From the NCBI GenBank assembly GCA_029218445.1, contig JAQXRI010000110.1:1-49655 (forward strand): a stretch of DNA of 49,655 nt, written 5' to 3'. The position numbers and the translations under genes were made by a program. Source of the stretch: Prevotellaceae bacterium. Its GTDB lineage: Bacteria; Bacteroidota; Bacteroidia; Bacteroidales; Bacteroidaceae. The notes below the pieces were generated by a model. The model had not been told where the DNA came from. It made no database searches and was given only the letters and a program-made list of their open reading frames with translations. Of this stretch, positions 6,245 through 15,007 are shown piece by piece (position 1 is the first letter of the stretch; each line of letters begins with the position of its first letter).

Positions 6245-8667
6245 TTAACTCTGTATATGTTCAACGAGTAAGCCGGAATGTCCACGTTCAGCTTGCCGTC
6301 GGTGGCAAAGATGGTGTGGGTGGTCGGATAAACGTTGGTAGGATTGTCGATGGTGTTCTCGTCCTTGCCCGAGAGCGACGACAGGCGTATGAGCTTCGCA
6401 CAGCAGGGCTTCTTGCCGTCGATGGTGATGTCGGCAGTGGTTGACATGCTGCTGGTGTTGACCACCTTGACTATGGTCTCGCCGGTCTTCTCGTCGTATG
6501 TCGCGCTTGAGTAGATGTCGTAGTTCAGCGGCGACTTCAGCTCGGTGTCAAACAGCAGCTCGTCGTCGAGCCAGCACTTCACGGTCTTGCCGTCGATGGT
6601 GATTGTCACATCATACCAGCGTCCTTCCTCAACCCTTCCGGGCTTTGTGGCTGTCTGCATCTTGCCTCCGTCAATTATCTGCTCGATGCCGTGCTGGGTG
6701 TTGCCCCATCCGCCAAGGTTCAGCCAGCAGTAGTTGTCGGGGTTCTGATAGTTGAACACAATCATGAAGCCCTCGGCTCCCTTGTCCTTGCGGGCGCGCA
6801 CCTTATAAGTATATCCGCCGTCAAACTTGATGTCGGCAGTGGCGAGAGCCACGCAGGCGTCGAGGTCAGATGTCTGGCTTACGATGTTGCCGTTCTGCCT
6901 CCAGTCGCCTTTAATTGAGGCTATGTGCGATGGTTGGGCTATCATTGGAGAGTATTGTGGGGTAAGGCTCTTGAAGTCAAACGAAGCGTTGGTGCCCCAT
7001 GTGGCATATCCCACCTTATATGTTTCGGGATACAGCGTTTCCATCTTTACCATGCTGTATGGGTTCTGCTGTTCCACCTTGAGTATCTTTGTTCCCACGT
7101 TCTCGGCCATGAGCTTCTGCACGTAGTATGAAGGCGTACACATGACGCGCGCCGAACTGAATCGTATCATGTCGGGCTGCCATGCCACGTTGTTCTCGTT
7201 GACGAAGATTGGGGCGTAGCTCGACATTACCACATGGTCGGAGTTGTTCTCCATGCCCATCATGAACACTGCCTCGCCAAGGCCGGCGTTGAGGTTGCCC
7301 ACTGTGCCGAAGCTGTTGGTTACGGCGTATTCGCCGCAGTAAATCTTAGGAGTCTTGCGGTCGTAGGCGTCATATTTGCGGAAGTTTTCGGCAAACCATC
7401 CCGGTGTGCGGTAGTAGTGCTCGTCCAGCAGTTCCACTTCCTCGTTGCTGTTCCATTTCGGGTTGTCGTTGCCCCATGCCACAACGTTGCCTATGAGGTG
7501 CATCTTAGGATATTTCGCCAGTACGGCATCCTTGAACTTGCGGTAGCGCTCGTAGTAGCGGTCGCTCTGCTGTGATGGGTCGTCCTGGTTGTTCTCGTTG
7601 CCTATTTCGAGATATTCGATGTTGAAAGGCTCGGGGTGGCCGTTGGCGGCACGCATGGCTCCAAACTTCGACGTCACGGGGCCGTTGGCATATTCCAGGG
7701 CTTCCATGCACTCGTCAATCCAAGGCTGTATTGAATCCACCGGTGTCATGCCACCGTGCCACAAGCCTATGTTGACAACGTAGAGCGGCTTTGCGCCAAG
7801 GTCTTCCGACAGCTGCAGAAACTCGTGGAAGCCCAGACCGTCGCTGGTGCGGTAGCTCCAGTTGCGGTTGAGGTGTCCGGGGCGTTCCTCGATGGGTCCT
7901 ACGGTGCGTTGCCAGTGGAAGGCGTTGTCGGGCGACTCCTGTCCCTCAACGAAGCATCCGCCAGGGAAGCGCATGAAGGTAGGCTTGAGTCCGTGCAGCA
8001 GTTCGGCCAAGTCGGGGCGGCAGCCATTGTCGCGGTTCTTGAACGTTGGCGGGAACAGCGACACCACGTCGAAGGTCACTACGCCCTTGCCGTCGGTTGA
8101 AATCTCCACCCGTCCCTTGGGGTCGTTGGCGGTGGCGGTGATGGTAGCCGTAAACTTCTGCCACTTGTTGGTGAGTTTGCCTTCGATGGCCTCCATGTCA
8201 TACACACGGTCGCCGTTGGCGTTGGTAAGCGACACGGCAAGGTTGCTCGACAGCTTGCCTTTGGCCCAGAACGAGAGTTTGTAGGTTCGTCCCTGTACAA
8301 TGTTTATGCCCCAGAATCCGCTGTTGGCAATGCCCTGTGGGCAGTCGGTCATGGCGGTGAATGTCACCTCAAGAGCCTGCTTTTGTGCGCTGTTGAGCAG
8401 CTTTTCACGTGTGAGGCGCATTTGCGCACCGCCGTTGGCAGTCCAGTTTTCGGCCACTTTCTCGTTGTCTTCAAAGGAGCGGTTGCTTACCAGTTCGGCA
8501 TACAGTCCGCCATCGGCGGCATGGTTGATGTCTTCGAAGAAGATGCCATAAAGCATAGGACTCACGTCGAGGGCTTTCTCGGCATTGCCGACATTGATTT
8601 TTACTTGTGCGTTCATGGCCGTAGCGGCAGCCATGAATGCAGACATTAGTAAGGTAGTTTTTCTCAT
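6241..8667 (-). CDS. Alpha-L-arabinofuranosidase, GH51
   Basis: 808 aa. The signal peptide ends MNA|Q, with Gln at the new N-terminus. The GH51 N-terminal block (YGIFFEDINHAADGGLYAEL) is followed by a carbohydrate-binding-like insertion, then the catalytic barrel from RFPGG on. The acid/base is E358 in EIGNENNQ and the nucleophile is E446 in YCGEYAV. After the barrel comes a concanavalin-like insert (~residues 605-715) and a C-terminal beta-sandwich. The enzyme releases terminal arabinofuranose from arabinan, arabinoxylan or arabinogalactan side chains, probably in the periplasm. It has a promoter at 8720-8750 and no other pectin or hemicellulose genes nearby. It is the first gene of a two-gene operon with the cation exporter. 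Confidence 0.93.
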   Translation of the reverse strand: MRKTTLLMSAFMAAATAMNAQVKINVGNAEKALDVSPMLYGIFFEDINHAADGGLYAELVSNRSFEDNEKVAENWTANGGAQMRLTREKLLNSAQKQALEVTFTAMTDCPQGIANSGFWGINIVQGRTYKLSFWAKGKLSSNLAVSLTNANGDRVYDMEAIEGKLTNKWQKFTATITATANDPKGRVEISTDGKGVVTFDVVSLFPPTFKNRDNGCRPDLAELLHGLKPTFMRFPGGCFVEGQESPDNAFHWQRTVGPIEERPGHLNRNWSYRTSDGLGFHEFLQLSEDLGAKPLYVVNIGLWHGGMTPVDSIQPWIDECMEALEYANGPVTSKFGAMRAANGHPEPFNIEYLEIGNENNQDDPSQQSDRYYERYRKFKDAVLAKYPKMHLIGNVVAWGNDNPKWNSNEEVELLDEHYYRTPGWFAENFRKYDAYDRKTPKIYCGEYAVTNSFGTVGNLNAGLGEAVFMMGMENNSDHVVMSSYAPIFVNENNVAWQPDMIRFSSARVMCTPSYYVQKLMAENVGTKILKVEQQNPYSMVKMETLYPETYKVGYATWGTNASFDFKSLTPQYSPMIAQPSHIASIKGDWRQNGNIVSQTSDLDACVALATADIKFDGGYTYKVRARKDKGAEGFMIVFNYQNPDNYCWLNLGGWGNTQHGIEQIIDGGKMQTATKPGRVEEGRWYDVTITIDGKTVKCWLDDELLFDTELKSPLNYDIYSSATYDEKTGETIVKVVNTSSMSTTADITIDGKKPCCAKLIRLSSLSGKDENTIDNPTNVYPTTHTIFATDGKLNVDIPAYSLNIYRVK

Positions 8668-8719
8668 TTTTGTAATTTTGTTAGGTTTCTGTTTCGTGCT
8701 TTTTGCAGTTTATTTTCTG

Positions 8720-8750
8720 CAAAAGTAAGAAAAAAAGCAATATCCGCCAA
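8720..8750 (-). promoter_or_regulatory. Promoter of the GH51-exporter operon
   Basis: On the minus strand TTG (8750-8748), 20-bp spacer, TACTTTTG (8727-8720). This is a full Bacteroidota promoter 53 bp upstream of the GH51 start. Confidence 0.7.
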
Positions 8751-8885
8751 ACATTTTCTCAATTTTTTCTTCTTTTTGGTTCGTAAAGTTCATACTTTGC
8801 ATGTAAGTTTGCCATGTCGATGTTTCAAATTGATATACTAAAGATTAAAATTGTTTTAAATAATAAAAATTAAGAGGTAAAAAGG

Positions 8886-8916
8886 TTGCATTTTATAATT
8901 AAAAACGCTATCTTTG
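8886..8916 (+). promoter_or_regulatory. Promoter of the 92-aa gene
   Basis: TTG (8886-8888), 20-bp spacer, TATCTTTG (8909-8916). It is divergent from the GH51 promoter within the same 313-bp gap. The AT-rich remainder of that gap shows no other structure. Confidence 0.7.
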
Positions 8917-8980
8917 CAATAAACTTAAACCAAAACGGAGAAAAGTAAACCATATCACTATTAATTAACAATTAGGTATT

Positions 8981-9259
8981 ATGATCAACTCTAATGTACA
9001 AACCATTCAGAAATGTCTCGACGACTATATGTTGCGGACTGGGAAAATTGAAATCGGCGAAATAGAAGCCAATCAGGCTTTGGCTTGCGCCGGAGTATTG
9101 AACGACGACCAGGCTCATCCGGGACGCCCGTTGAGGGAGATGCTCATCAAGCTGCGCGACACCAACCTGCTGCCGCAGAACGTGAGGCTGATGCAAGGCG
9201 TCTGGACTATAAAGCACTCGAAAACCATGGCAAAGTTTCTGCAGATACTGCAGTTCTGA
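8981..9259 (+). CDS. Small conserved-looking protein of unknown function
   Basis: 92 aa, soluble, no signal peptide, no Cys cluster (one Cys each at residues 12 and 36). It has a strong promoter and a clear start, so it is very probably real. The order of predicted elements (helix, IEIGEIEANQAL helix, short loop, LREMLIKLRDTNLLP helix, VRLMQGVWTIKHS strand pair) could be a small winged-helix-like fold, but I do not recognise a family. It stands between GH51 and the OmpA lipoprotein and is probably monocistronic. Confidence 0.7.
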   Translation: MINSNVQTIQKCLDDYMLRTGKIEIGEIEANQALACAGVLNDDQAHPGRPLREMLIKLRDTNLLPQNVRLMQGVWTIKHSKTMAKFLQILQF

Positions 9260-9417
9260 TGATGGAGCTTTTGTCAGTTTCTTTGTAAAACAATGATAAA
9301 AGGGAACTTTTATAGTTAAAATCACTTAAATGCATTTTACTATTTATGTGGTTTGGTGTCTTATTGATAACTTTGCAACAGAAATAGAAGAAAACAATTA
9401 ATTATTAGAAGATTGAC

Positions 9418-10275
9418 ATGAGTATGAACAAAAGCTTTTTGATGGTCGCCGCTGCGGCCATGCTGATGCTGGGCAGCTGCGCAAGCAAGAAGGACTTGCA
9501 GAACTGCCAGAACGAAAACCGCGAGCTTACTCGCAACTATCAGGACACAAAAGAGCAGCTTGCTGCCAGCAAGGCCCGCGTGGCATCGCTGGAAGACCAG
9601 CTTGCCCAACAGAAGAAAGACTTGGCCGCCCTGCAGGGTTCACTCGACAAGAGCTTGAGCAATGCCAGCCAGAACAACATCAGCATTGAAAAGCTGGTTG
9701 ACCAGATAAACGAGTCGAACCAATACATACGTCATCTCGTGGAGGTTAAGAGCAAGAGCGACTCGCTGAACATGGTGCTCACCAACAACCTCACCCGTTC
9801 GCTCAGCAAGGAGGAGATGAAGGAGGTGGATGTGCAGGTGCTGAAGGGCGTCGTTTACATTTCATTGGCTGACAACATGCTCTACAAGAGCGGCTCGTAT
9901 GAAATAAACGACAGGGCTGCCGAAACTCTGAGCAAGATAGCCAAGATAATCAAGGACTACAGCGACTACGATGTGCTGATTGAGGGCAACACCGACAATG
10001 TTCCTGTGAACGCTACGGCTGCTACGATGAAGAACATCCGCAACAACTGGGATCTCTCTTGTCTGCGTGCGTCAAGTGTTGTGCAGGCTCTGCAAAACCA
10101 GTATGGGGTTGACCCCAAGAGGTTGACCGCCGGTGGTAGGGGCGAGTATAACCCGCTTACTTCAAACGATACCGAGCTGGGCAAGCAGCGCAACCGTCGT
10201 ACTCAGATTATCATTACTCCAAAGCTCGACCAGTTTATGGACCTTATCGACAAGGCTCCTGACGCTGACGAGTAA
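9418..10275 (+). CDS. OmpA family lipoprotein with coiled coil
   Basis: 285 aa. A lipobox MLGSC sets the lipidated Cys at ~residue 21. Residues ~25-90 form a coiled coil (repeated QLAxxK/LEDQLAQQ heptads), and residues ~145-270 are an OmpA peptidoglycan-binding domain (LYKSGSYEINDRAAETL, LIEGNTDNVP, LRASSVVQAL, GRGEYNP, NRRTQIII). It would tether the outer membrane to peptidoglycan, similar to Pal or the MotB C-terminus. A TAACTTTG -7 box lies at 9368-9375 but its TTG spacing is poor. A terminator follows at 10340-10373. Confidence 0.92.
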   Translation: MSMNKSFLMVAAAAMLMLGSCASKKDLQNCQNENRELTRNYQDTKEQLAASKARVASLEDQLAQQKKDLAALQGSLDKSLSNASQNNISIEKLVDQINESNQYIRHLVEVKSKSDSLNMVLTNNLTRSLSKEEMKEVDVQVLKGVVYISLADNMLYKSGSYEINDRAAETLSKIAKIIKDYSDYDVLIEGNTDNVPVNATAATMKNIRNNWDLSCLRASSVVQALQNQYGVDPKRLTAGGRGEYNPLTSNDTELGKQRNRRTQIIITPKLDQFMDLIDKAPDADE

Positions 10276-10339
10276 GCGTGTAGTGATGTGAATAAAAGAA
10301 CATTTTTACATCCTTTCATAAAGTATACATTTTAGTAGG

Positions 10340-10373
10340 AAAGTGCGTAGCCCGTGAGGGTTGCGCACTTTTT
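10340..10373 (+). terminator. Intrinsic terminator after the OmpA gene
   Basis: A 14-bp stem (AAAGTGCGTAGCCC / GGGTTGCGCACTTT, with G-U pairs) and a GTGA loop, followed by TTTTT on the plus strand. It lies between the convergent OmpA and gamma-carbonic anhydrase genes. Confidence 0.85.
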
Positions 10374-10388
10374 GGTTTGTCATTGTCC

Positions 10389-10907
10389 TTACTTGCTTTC
10401 CTCTTCTTCCATGTACCACTTGGAATATTCTACATAGTGGCGGGCGAAGCTTTCGGCTTGGTCGGGGCGTGTGGTCTTGATGTACTTGGCTGGCACACCA
10501 CCCCAAAGTTCGTGGGGTCCTATTTGTGTGTTCTGCAGCACGAGGGCACCCGCTGCCACTACGGCTCCTTCGCCTACGACGCAATGGTCGAGCAGCGTGG
10601 CACCCATGCCAATGAGTGCTCCGTCCTTGATGGTGCAGGCGTGGACGGTGGCGTTGTGGCCGATGGTCACGTCGTTGCCAATGACGGTGGGTCCTGTGGT
10701 GTTGGTCACGTGGATGCACGAGCCGTCTTGTACGTTGGTGCGGTGGCCGATGGTGATTGGTGCCACGTCGCCGCGAACTACGGCATTGAACCAGATGGAG
10801 CATTCGTCGCCCATGGTTACTTCGCCAACTATGGTGGCGTTTTCGCTGAAATAGCAGTCGCGACCCCATTTTGGGGTCAGGCCTTTAATTGATTTTATTA
10901 GTGCCAT
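10389..10907 (-). CDS. Gamma-carbonic anhydrase family protein (YrdA/PaaY-like)
   Basis: 172 aa, a left-handed beta-helix of hexapeptide repeats. The three metal-ligand histidines of the family are in place: H66 (SCIHV), H84 and H89 (TIGHNATVHAC). WFNAVVRGD matches the family signature. Homologues bind zinc or iron and show carbonic anhydrase or CoA-linked hydrolase-like activity; the exact substrate cannot be read from the sequence. It lies only 15 bp downstream of the DHHW gene, so it may be the last gene of the glycan operon or be expressed with it. The length is normal. Confidence 0.88.
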   Translation of the reverse strand: MALIKSIKGLTPKWGRDCYFSENATIVGEVTMGDECSIWFNAVVRGDVAPITIGHRTNVQDGSCIHVTNTTGPTVIGNDVTIGHNATVHACTIKDGALIGMGATLLDHCVVGEGAVVAAGALVLQNTQIGPHELWGGVPAKYIKTTRPDQAESFARHYVEYSKWYMEEEESK

Positions 10908-10922
10908 TATTATGTGTTTTGT

Positions 10923-12368
10923 TTATTGTTGATTTTTTGGGGGATTTTCCGGGGTTTCCGGAATGTCCGGATTTTCCGGATTTTCCGGGGTTTCCGGGCG
11001 TTCCGGGCTTTCCGGGGGGGCCGGGCTGTGCTTTATCTTTGCCATCACGTCTTGTTCTTTCTGCGTGAGGAAGTTGAGATAGCGGCGGCAGAATTTGGGG
11101 TTGTAGGCGTTGAAGATGTTGTTGGCAAAGAGAATGTCGGTAATGTTGTTGTCGTTGACATAGTCCACCATGTTCTTCGTAAAGTAACGCGTATCGACCA
11201 CGTGAACCTCTTCAAACGAGTAGAAGAGATAGCCGGGCAGGGCATTGCCAAAGCTGTCCTTGAGTATTAGCACACGCCGATGGTTGTCGGTTGAGGTCTT
11301 CACACGGGTTATCTTTGCGTCGCTGCCCATGAAGGTGCTGTAGGCTCCGCCGCTTCCGTTGCGGTAGTGGTAGAAGAAGGGACCGCGATAGGGCTTGCCT
11401 ATGCCCGTGACGTGATAGTCTTCGTCGATGGTGTAGTTGGTGTAGGTGACGGTATATTTCACGCTGTTGGGTACGTAATACACAAAGTCTTCGGGGGCGT
11501 TCTTTATGGCAATGTCCTGTGAGTAACCGTACATGCTGCCTACAAATCCGCCGACGACTTTGCGGGTGTAGCTGTCGAGCTGGCGGAAGGGCACCTTGGC
11601 CACACGGGCAAACTCACTGGCGGCATAGAAGGCACCCAATGGCGCCCAGTGGTGGTCGGTGCGCAGATAGATGTCTTCATTGGCATGTTGGCCAAGCGAG
11701 GTATATACATCGACAGCCATCACGTCGGGGGCGAGGTGCGAGTGGATATTGTTTATCGTAGGCCACTGCCGTTGTGTGGCCTTTTGGGCGCGTTCGGGAC
11801 AGTAGTATTCTATGGCCGTAGGAATTACCATGCAATAGACGTTGACCGACGGCCCGAATGTCTTCTTATATTCGTTGGCCACGTTGGCGTAGGCCACTCC
11901 TCCCCTTGAACTTCCGCCAAAAACCATCAGCGCCCTTACCTTTGGTCCGTTGCCGACTATCAGTATGCCTGCATTGGCTATCTTTGCCGTTCCATCGTTG
12001 TCGTTGTTGTATGCCTTCACTTGTCCGTCGCCCTTCATCGTGTTGTCGTCAACGTCTTCTTTGCCTGTGTTGCTACCGGCCGAGGCGTGGAATGTGATTT
12101 GCTCGTCGGCAATGCTGATGCGCTCCATCGACTTCAGCCTCATGCTTGCTGCCATGAGTTTGTCGCGGAAAGGCTCGCTGTCGCTGAACCATGCCGACAC
12201 TTCGGCGGTGAACTGTCCCGAGCGCAGCTTGTCGAGCGAAAACAGCGGGAAGGCCGCCAGGTCGCGCTTCTCAAGCGGCGAATAGACGCTGCGCGGGAAG
12301 AAGGCGAAGACGAAGGCTACCGAGGCGATGGCCAATGCCATTATGAATATGTATAGACGGTTCATCAT
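10923..12368 (-). CDS. DHHW family periplasmic O-acetyltransferase-like protein
   Basis: 481 aa. One N-terminal membrane anchor (residues ~5-25) is followed by an AlgJ/AlgX-like SGNH domain with the diagnostic TDHHW and a later LKDSFGNAL block that should hold the catalytic Ser. Such proteins take acetyl groups exported by an MBOAT partner and put them on surface polysaccharides. The MBOAT gene ends 1 bp before this start, so they are a functional pair. The last ~35 residues are a low-complexity (P-E-x)n tail encoded by nine 9-bp repeats at 10946-11026. ATGATG offers two adjacent starts. Confidence 0.85.
   Translation of the reverse strand: MMNRLYIFIMALAIASVAFVFAFFPRSVYSPLEKRDLAAFPLFSLDKLRSGQFTAEVSAWFSDSEPFRDKLMAASMRLKSMERISIADEQITFHASAGSNTGKEDVDDNTMKGDGQVKAYNNDNDGTAKIANAGILIVGNGPKVRALMVFGGSSRGGVAYANVANEYKKTFGPSVNVYCMVIPTAIEYYCPERAQKATQRQWPTINNIHSHLAPDVMAVDVYTSLGQHANEDIYLRTDHHWAPLGAFYAASEFARVAKVPFRQLDSYTRKVVGGFVGSMYGYSQDIAIKNAPEDFVYYVPNSVKYTVTYTNYTIDEDYHVTGIGKPYRGPFFYHYRNGSGGAYSTFMGSDAKITRVKTSTDNHRRVLILKDSFGNALPGYLFYSFEEVHVVDTRYFTKNMVDYVNDNNITDILFANNIFNAYNPKFCRRYLNFLTQKEQDVMAKIKHSPAPPESPERPETPENPENPDIPETPENPPKNQQ
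10946..11026 (-). repeat. In-frame 9-bp minisatellite, nine units
   Basis: Nine consecutive 9-mers related to TTTCCGGGG occupy 10946-11026. On the coding strand they give a repeating Pro-Glu-x tail at the C-terminus of the DHHW protein. Because the unit is a multiple of three, copy-number change alters tail length without a frameshift. Confidence 0.85.
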
Positions 12369-12369
12369 G

Positions 12370-13788
12370 TCAGAAACGGGTGTAGATAAATGCGTTGTTT
12401 GTGGCTCCTACCAGCAGGGCTATGCAGGCAGCCAAGGCCACGAGGGAGAACGAAAGGCGCGACACGAACAGCATGGCGTTGTAGGCCGCAGTGTGTCGTC
12501 CCGTCAGCTTGTGCAGCAGTCTGTCGGCCCAACTGCGCAGTGGCATGCAGAAGACCAACGCCACCGCCCACAGCCAGAACCTGTCGGTCAAGACACTTTC
12601 GGACACAAAGTTGGTGAACGTGGGAGCCATGCCGAAGAAGGCATTGAAGAAAGTGTGAAGCGAGGCGAAGTCGTCGAAGTAGAAGATGCCCCATCCAGCC
12701 GTTACGAGCAGCAGACTGTAGAGGTGGAGCAGGGGAGTGAGCAAGCGGCTGCGAAGCTTCAGTATGGTGTATTTCTCAACCATTACGATGATGCCGAAGT
12801 AGGCGCCCCATATCACGAAGTTCCAGCTGGCTCCGTGCCACAGTCCGGTGAGCAGCCACACCGTGAGGATGTTGACTGCCTGGTGGCGACGGTTGCCTCC
12901 CATGGGAATATACACATAGTCGCGGAAGAAGCTGCCAAGCGAAATGTGCCAGCGTCGCCAGAAGTCGGTAATGGTGCGGCAGAAGTAGGGATGGTTGAAG
13001 TTTTCGAGGAAGTGGAAGCCGAGGCAGCGGCCAATGCCGATGGCCATGTCGGAATAACCTGAGAAGTCGTAATAGATTTGCAGCGTGAAGGCCACAATGC
13101 CTATCCATGCTCCCGTGGTGGTGAGTTGGCTGAGATTGTTGGCGAGCAGGAGGTCGGATATTTCCGACAGCTGGTTGGCCAGTACCACCTTCTTGGCCAG
13201 TCCTATCATGAAGCGCGTCATGCCTGCGGCCACGTCGTCGGCACTTGTCCTGCGGTGGGTTATCTCGTGGGCTATGGTGCCGTAGCGGACTATAGGTCCG
13301 GCTATGAGCTGTGGAAACATTGAGATGTAGAGCAACAGGTTGGGAAAGCTGCGCTGTACGGGCGACTCGCGGCGATGTACATCGACGAGGTATGAGATGG
13401 ATTGGAACACGTAGAAGCTGATGCCTATGGGCAATGGAATGTCGGGTACGCCCATGGGCAGGCCCCAGCTGCACAGTGTTGAGGCAATGAATCCGGCATA
13501 CTTGAACACTCCGAGCACGGCAATGTTGGCCGCTATGCCTAAAGCCAACGTCAACTTGCGCCATCGGCGTGCGCGGCTGACGCCGAGGCCGAAGAAATAG
13601 TTGGCCACCACGCAAGCCAGCATAAGGAATACATATACGGGTTCTCCCCATGCGTAGAACAGCAGCGAAAACGCCACCAGCACCGCATTCTTCAGCGCAT
13701 TTCCCTTTTCGACGGCCGCCGCCATGACATAGCAGGCGATGAAGGCCGGCAGAAAGGCGAAGAGGAAAAACAAGTCGGAGAATACCAT
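12370..13788 (-). CDS. MBOAT family O-acyltransferase (AlgI/DltB-like)
   Basis: 472 aa, about ten to twelve transmembrane segments. Family hallmarks are a PQLIAGPIVRY segment, DFSGYSDMAIGIG, FWRRWHISL and the catalytic-His region TGLWHGASWNF. These proteins move an acyl group (usually acetyl) across the inner membrane for surface-glycan or teichoic-type modification. The partner is the DHHW gene immediately downstream (1-bp gap). It sits in the leftward operon starting with GtrA, after the GT87 gene (40-bp gap), so the acceptor is probably the glycan built by that operon. Confidence 0.92.
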   Translation of the reverse strand: MVFSDLFFLFAFLPAFIACYVMAAAVEKGNALKNAVLVAFSLLFYAWGEPVYVFLMLACVVANYFFGLGVSRARRWRKLTLALGIAANIAVLGVFKYAGFIASTLCSWGLPMGVPDIPLPIGISFYVFQSISYLVDVHRRESPVQRSFPNLLLYISMFPQLIAGPIVRYGTIAHEITHRRTSADDVAAGMTRFMIGLAKKVVLANQLSEISDLLLANNLSQLTTTGAWIGIVAFTLQIYYDFSGYSDMAIGIGRCLGFHFLENFNHPYFCRTITDFWRRWHISLGSFFRDYVYIPMGGNRRHQAVNILTVWLLTGLWHGASWNFVIWGAYFGIIVMVEKYTILKLRSRLLTPLLHLYSLLLVTAGWGIFYFDDFASLHTFFNAFFGMAPTFTNFVSESVLTDRFWLWAVALVFCMPLRSWADRLLHKLTGRHTAAYNAMLFVSRLSFSLVALAACIALLVGATNNAFIYTRF

Positions 13789-13828
13789 ACTGTATCAGTT
13801 ATTTTTCAGGATAATGTGTCAAGCGTCG

Positions 13829-15007
13829 TTACCTATGCGGCCTTGGGACGTAGTCTTTTGTCAGCATCTCGCAAATCAGCTTCAGCCATATCAGCACGCA
13901 GGGCAGGGCCTTGAGGGCGTAGGGCTGTACGTAGGTCTTGCGGATGAAGGCGGGGAAGAGGTCGGAGGGCGACATGCTGGTAAGGATGAATGCAAATATC
14001 ATCAGTGCAAGGTCGAGGCGGCTGCGGCGCCACGGCGAAGTGACATACCAGATGCTTGCTCCGACAAGGGCTATGATGTAGGAACTCGACTCTGACCCCG
14101 TGCTGAACAGCACAACGAAGAGCAATACCGACGCAAGGAAGGCGTAGCGGAAGGCTTCGTTGGCATATTGACGGAGTCGAAGGTAGGGCAGTGAGAAGAG
14201 AGCCATTCCGGGCAGTATGAGCCAGAGGTCGGAGTAGTCGGCAAGGCCGCTGGTCTTGCGCACCATTCCAAGCAGCGATATGTTCTGTCCTCCACTTACA
14301 ATGTTCTCGGCATTCTTCTCGGTAAGGCAGATGTACCACTCCTTGTATTGCTCGACAATGTATTCGGGGCTGCTTATCAGCATCGGCAGCACAAACAGCA
14401 GGCAGCTCCAACCTACAAACGAGAGAATGAACTTGAGCTTGTGGCGCGAGAAGAAGAAGAAGGCAAGCCCCACTATGCCATAGAGCTTCACCAGTGTCCC
14501 GACGACAATGAGCAGCGTGGCCCAATGGTCTTTGCCGCGCTCGATGCAGCAGTAAGCCACGATGATGATGGCGGCAATGGCAATGTTGAACTGGCTCATG
14601 AAAAGCGCGGTGAGCAGTTCGTGGGCGCAGAACCAAAGAATGAAAAGCTGGTTGCCGTATGGCAGCGACATGCGGCGTATGGCCACAAACAATGCGAGCG
14701 AGAGCATTATCTCCCACATGATGAGGCCGAGAGGGTGGGGTACAACGGCAAACGGAGCTATTACAAGGCTGAACAGCGGGCCGTAGTGGTTGACATCCCA
14801 GTATTCGTTGGGATAAGCCTCGTAAAGAGGCGTGCCGTTCCACGTATGCCAGAACACATACTTGAAGATGAGGAAGTTGTTGCATTTGCTGATTTTCATC
14901 AGTCCAGCCACCAATGGCAGCAACAGCCAAAGGCCCAACAGCGTGCGTGAGTCGCTGAAAAACGGATGGCTGAACAACGCCTTTGCCTTTTCCTTTATCG
15001 CAGTCAC
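13829..15007 (-). CDS. GT87-like polyprenol-phosphate-dependent glycosyltransferase
   Basis: 392 aa, integral membrane protein with roughly ten segments. The pattern WNGTPLYEAY...NHYGPLFSL in the first periplasmic loop, with Asp/Glu residues, is typical of GT87 (DUF2029), a GT-C fold family that uses polyprenyl-phosphate sugars as donors. The start overlaps the stop of the GT2 gene in an ATGA-type junction (15004-15007), showing tight coupling. It probably uses the lipid-linked sugar made by that GT2 enzyme on the periplasmic side. The sugar cannot be told from sequence. Confidence 0.75.
   Translation of the reverse strand: MTAIKEKAKALFSHPFFSDSRTLLGLWLLLPLVAGLMKISKCNNFLIFKYVFWHTWNGTPLYEAYPNEYWDVNHYGPLFSLVIAPFAVVPHPLGLIMWEIMLSLALFVAIRRMSLPYGNQLFILWFCAHELLTALFMSQFNIAIAAIIIVAYCCIERGKDHWATLLIVVGTLVKLYGIVGLAFFFFSRHKLKFILSFVGWSCLLFVLPMLISSPEYIVEQYKEWYICLTEKNAENIVSGGQNISLLGMVRKTSGLADYSDLWLILPGMALFSLPYLRLRQYANEAFRYAFLASVLLFVVLFSTGSESSSYIIALVGASIWYVTSPWRRSRLDLALMIFAFILTSMSPSDLFPAFIRKTYVQPYALKALPCVLIWLKLICEMLTKDYVPRPHR

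Noticed and set aside
12328..13062. 244-aa frame opposite the MBOAT/DHHW junction
   Set aside because: Low-complexity Glu/Val/His-rich product typical of antisense to a membrane protein; no start signal.
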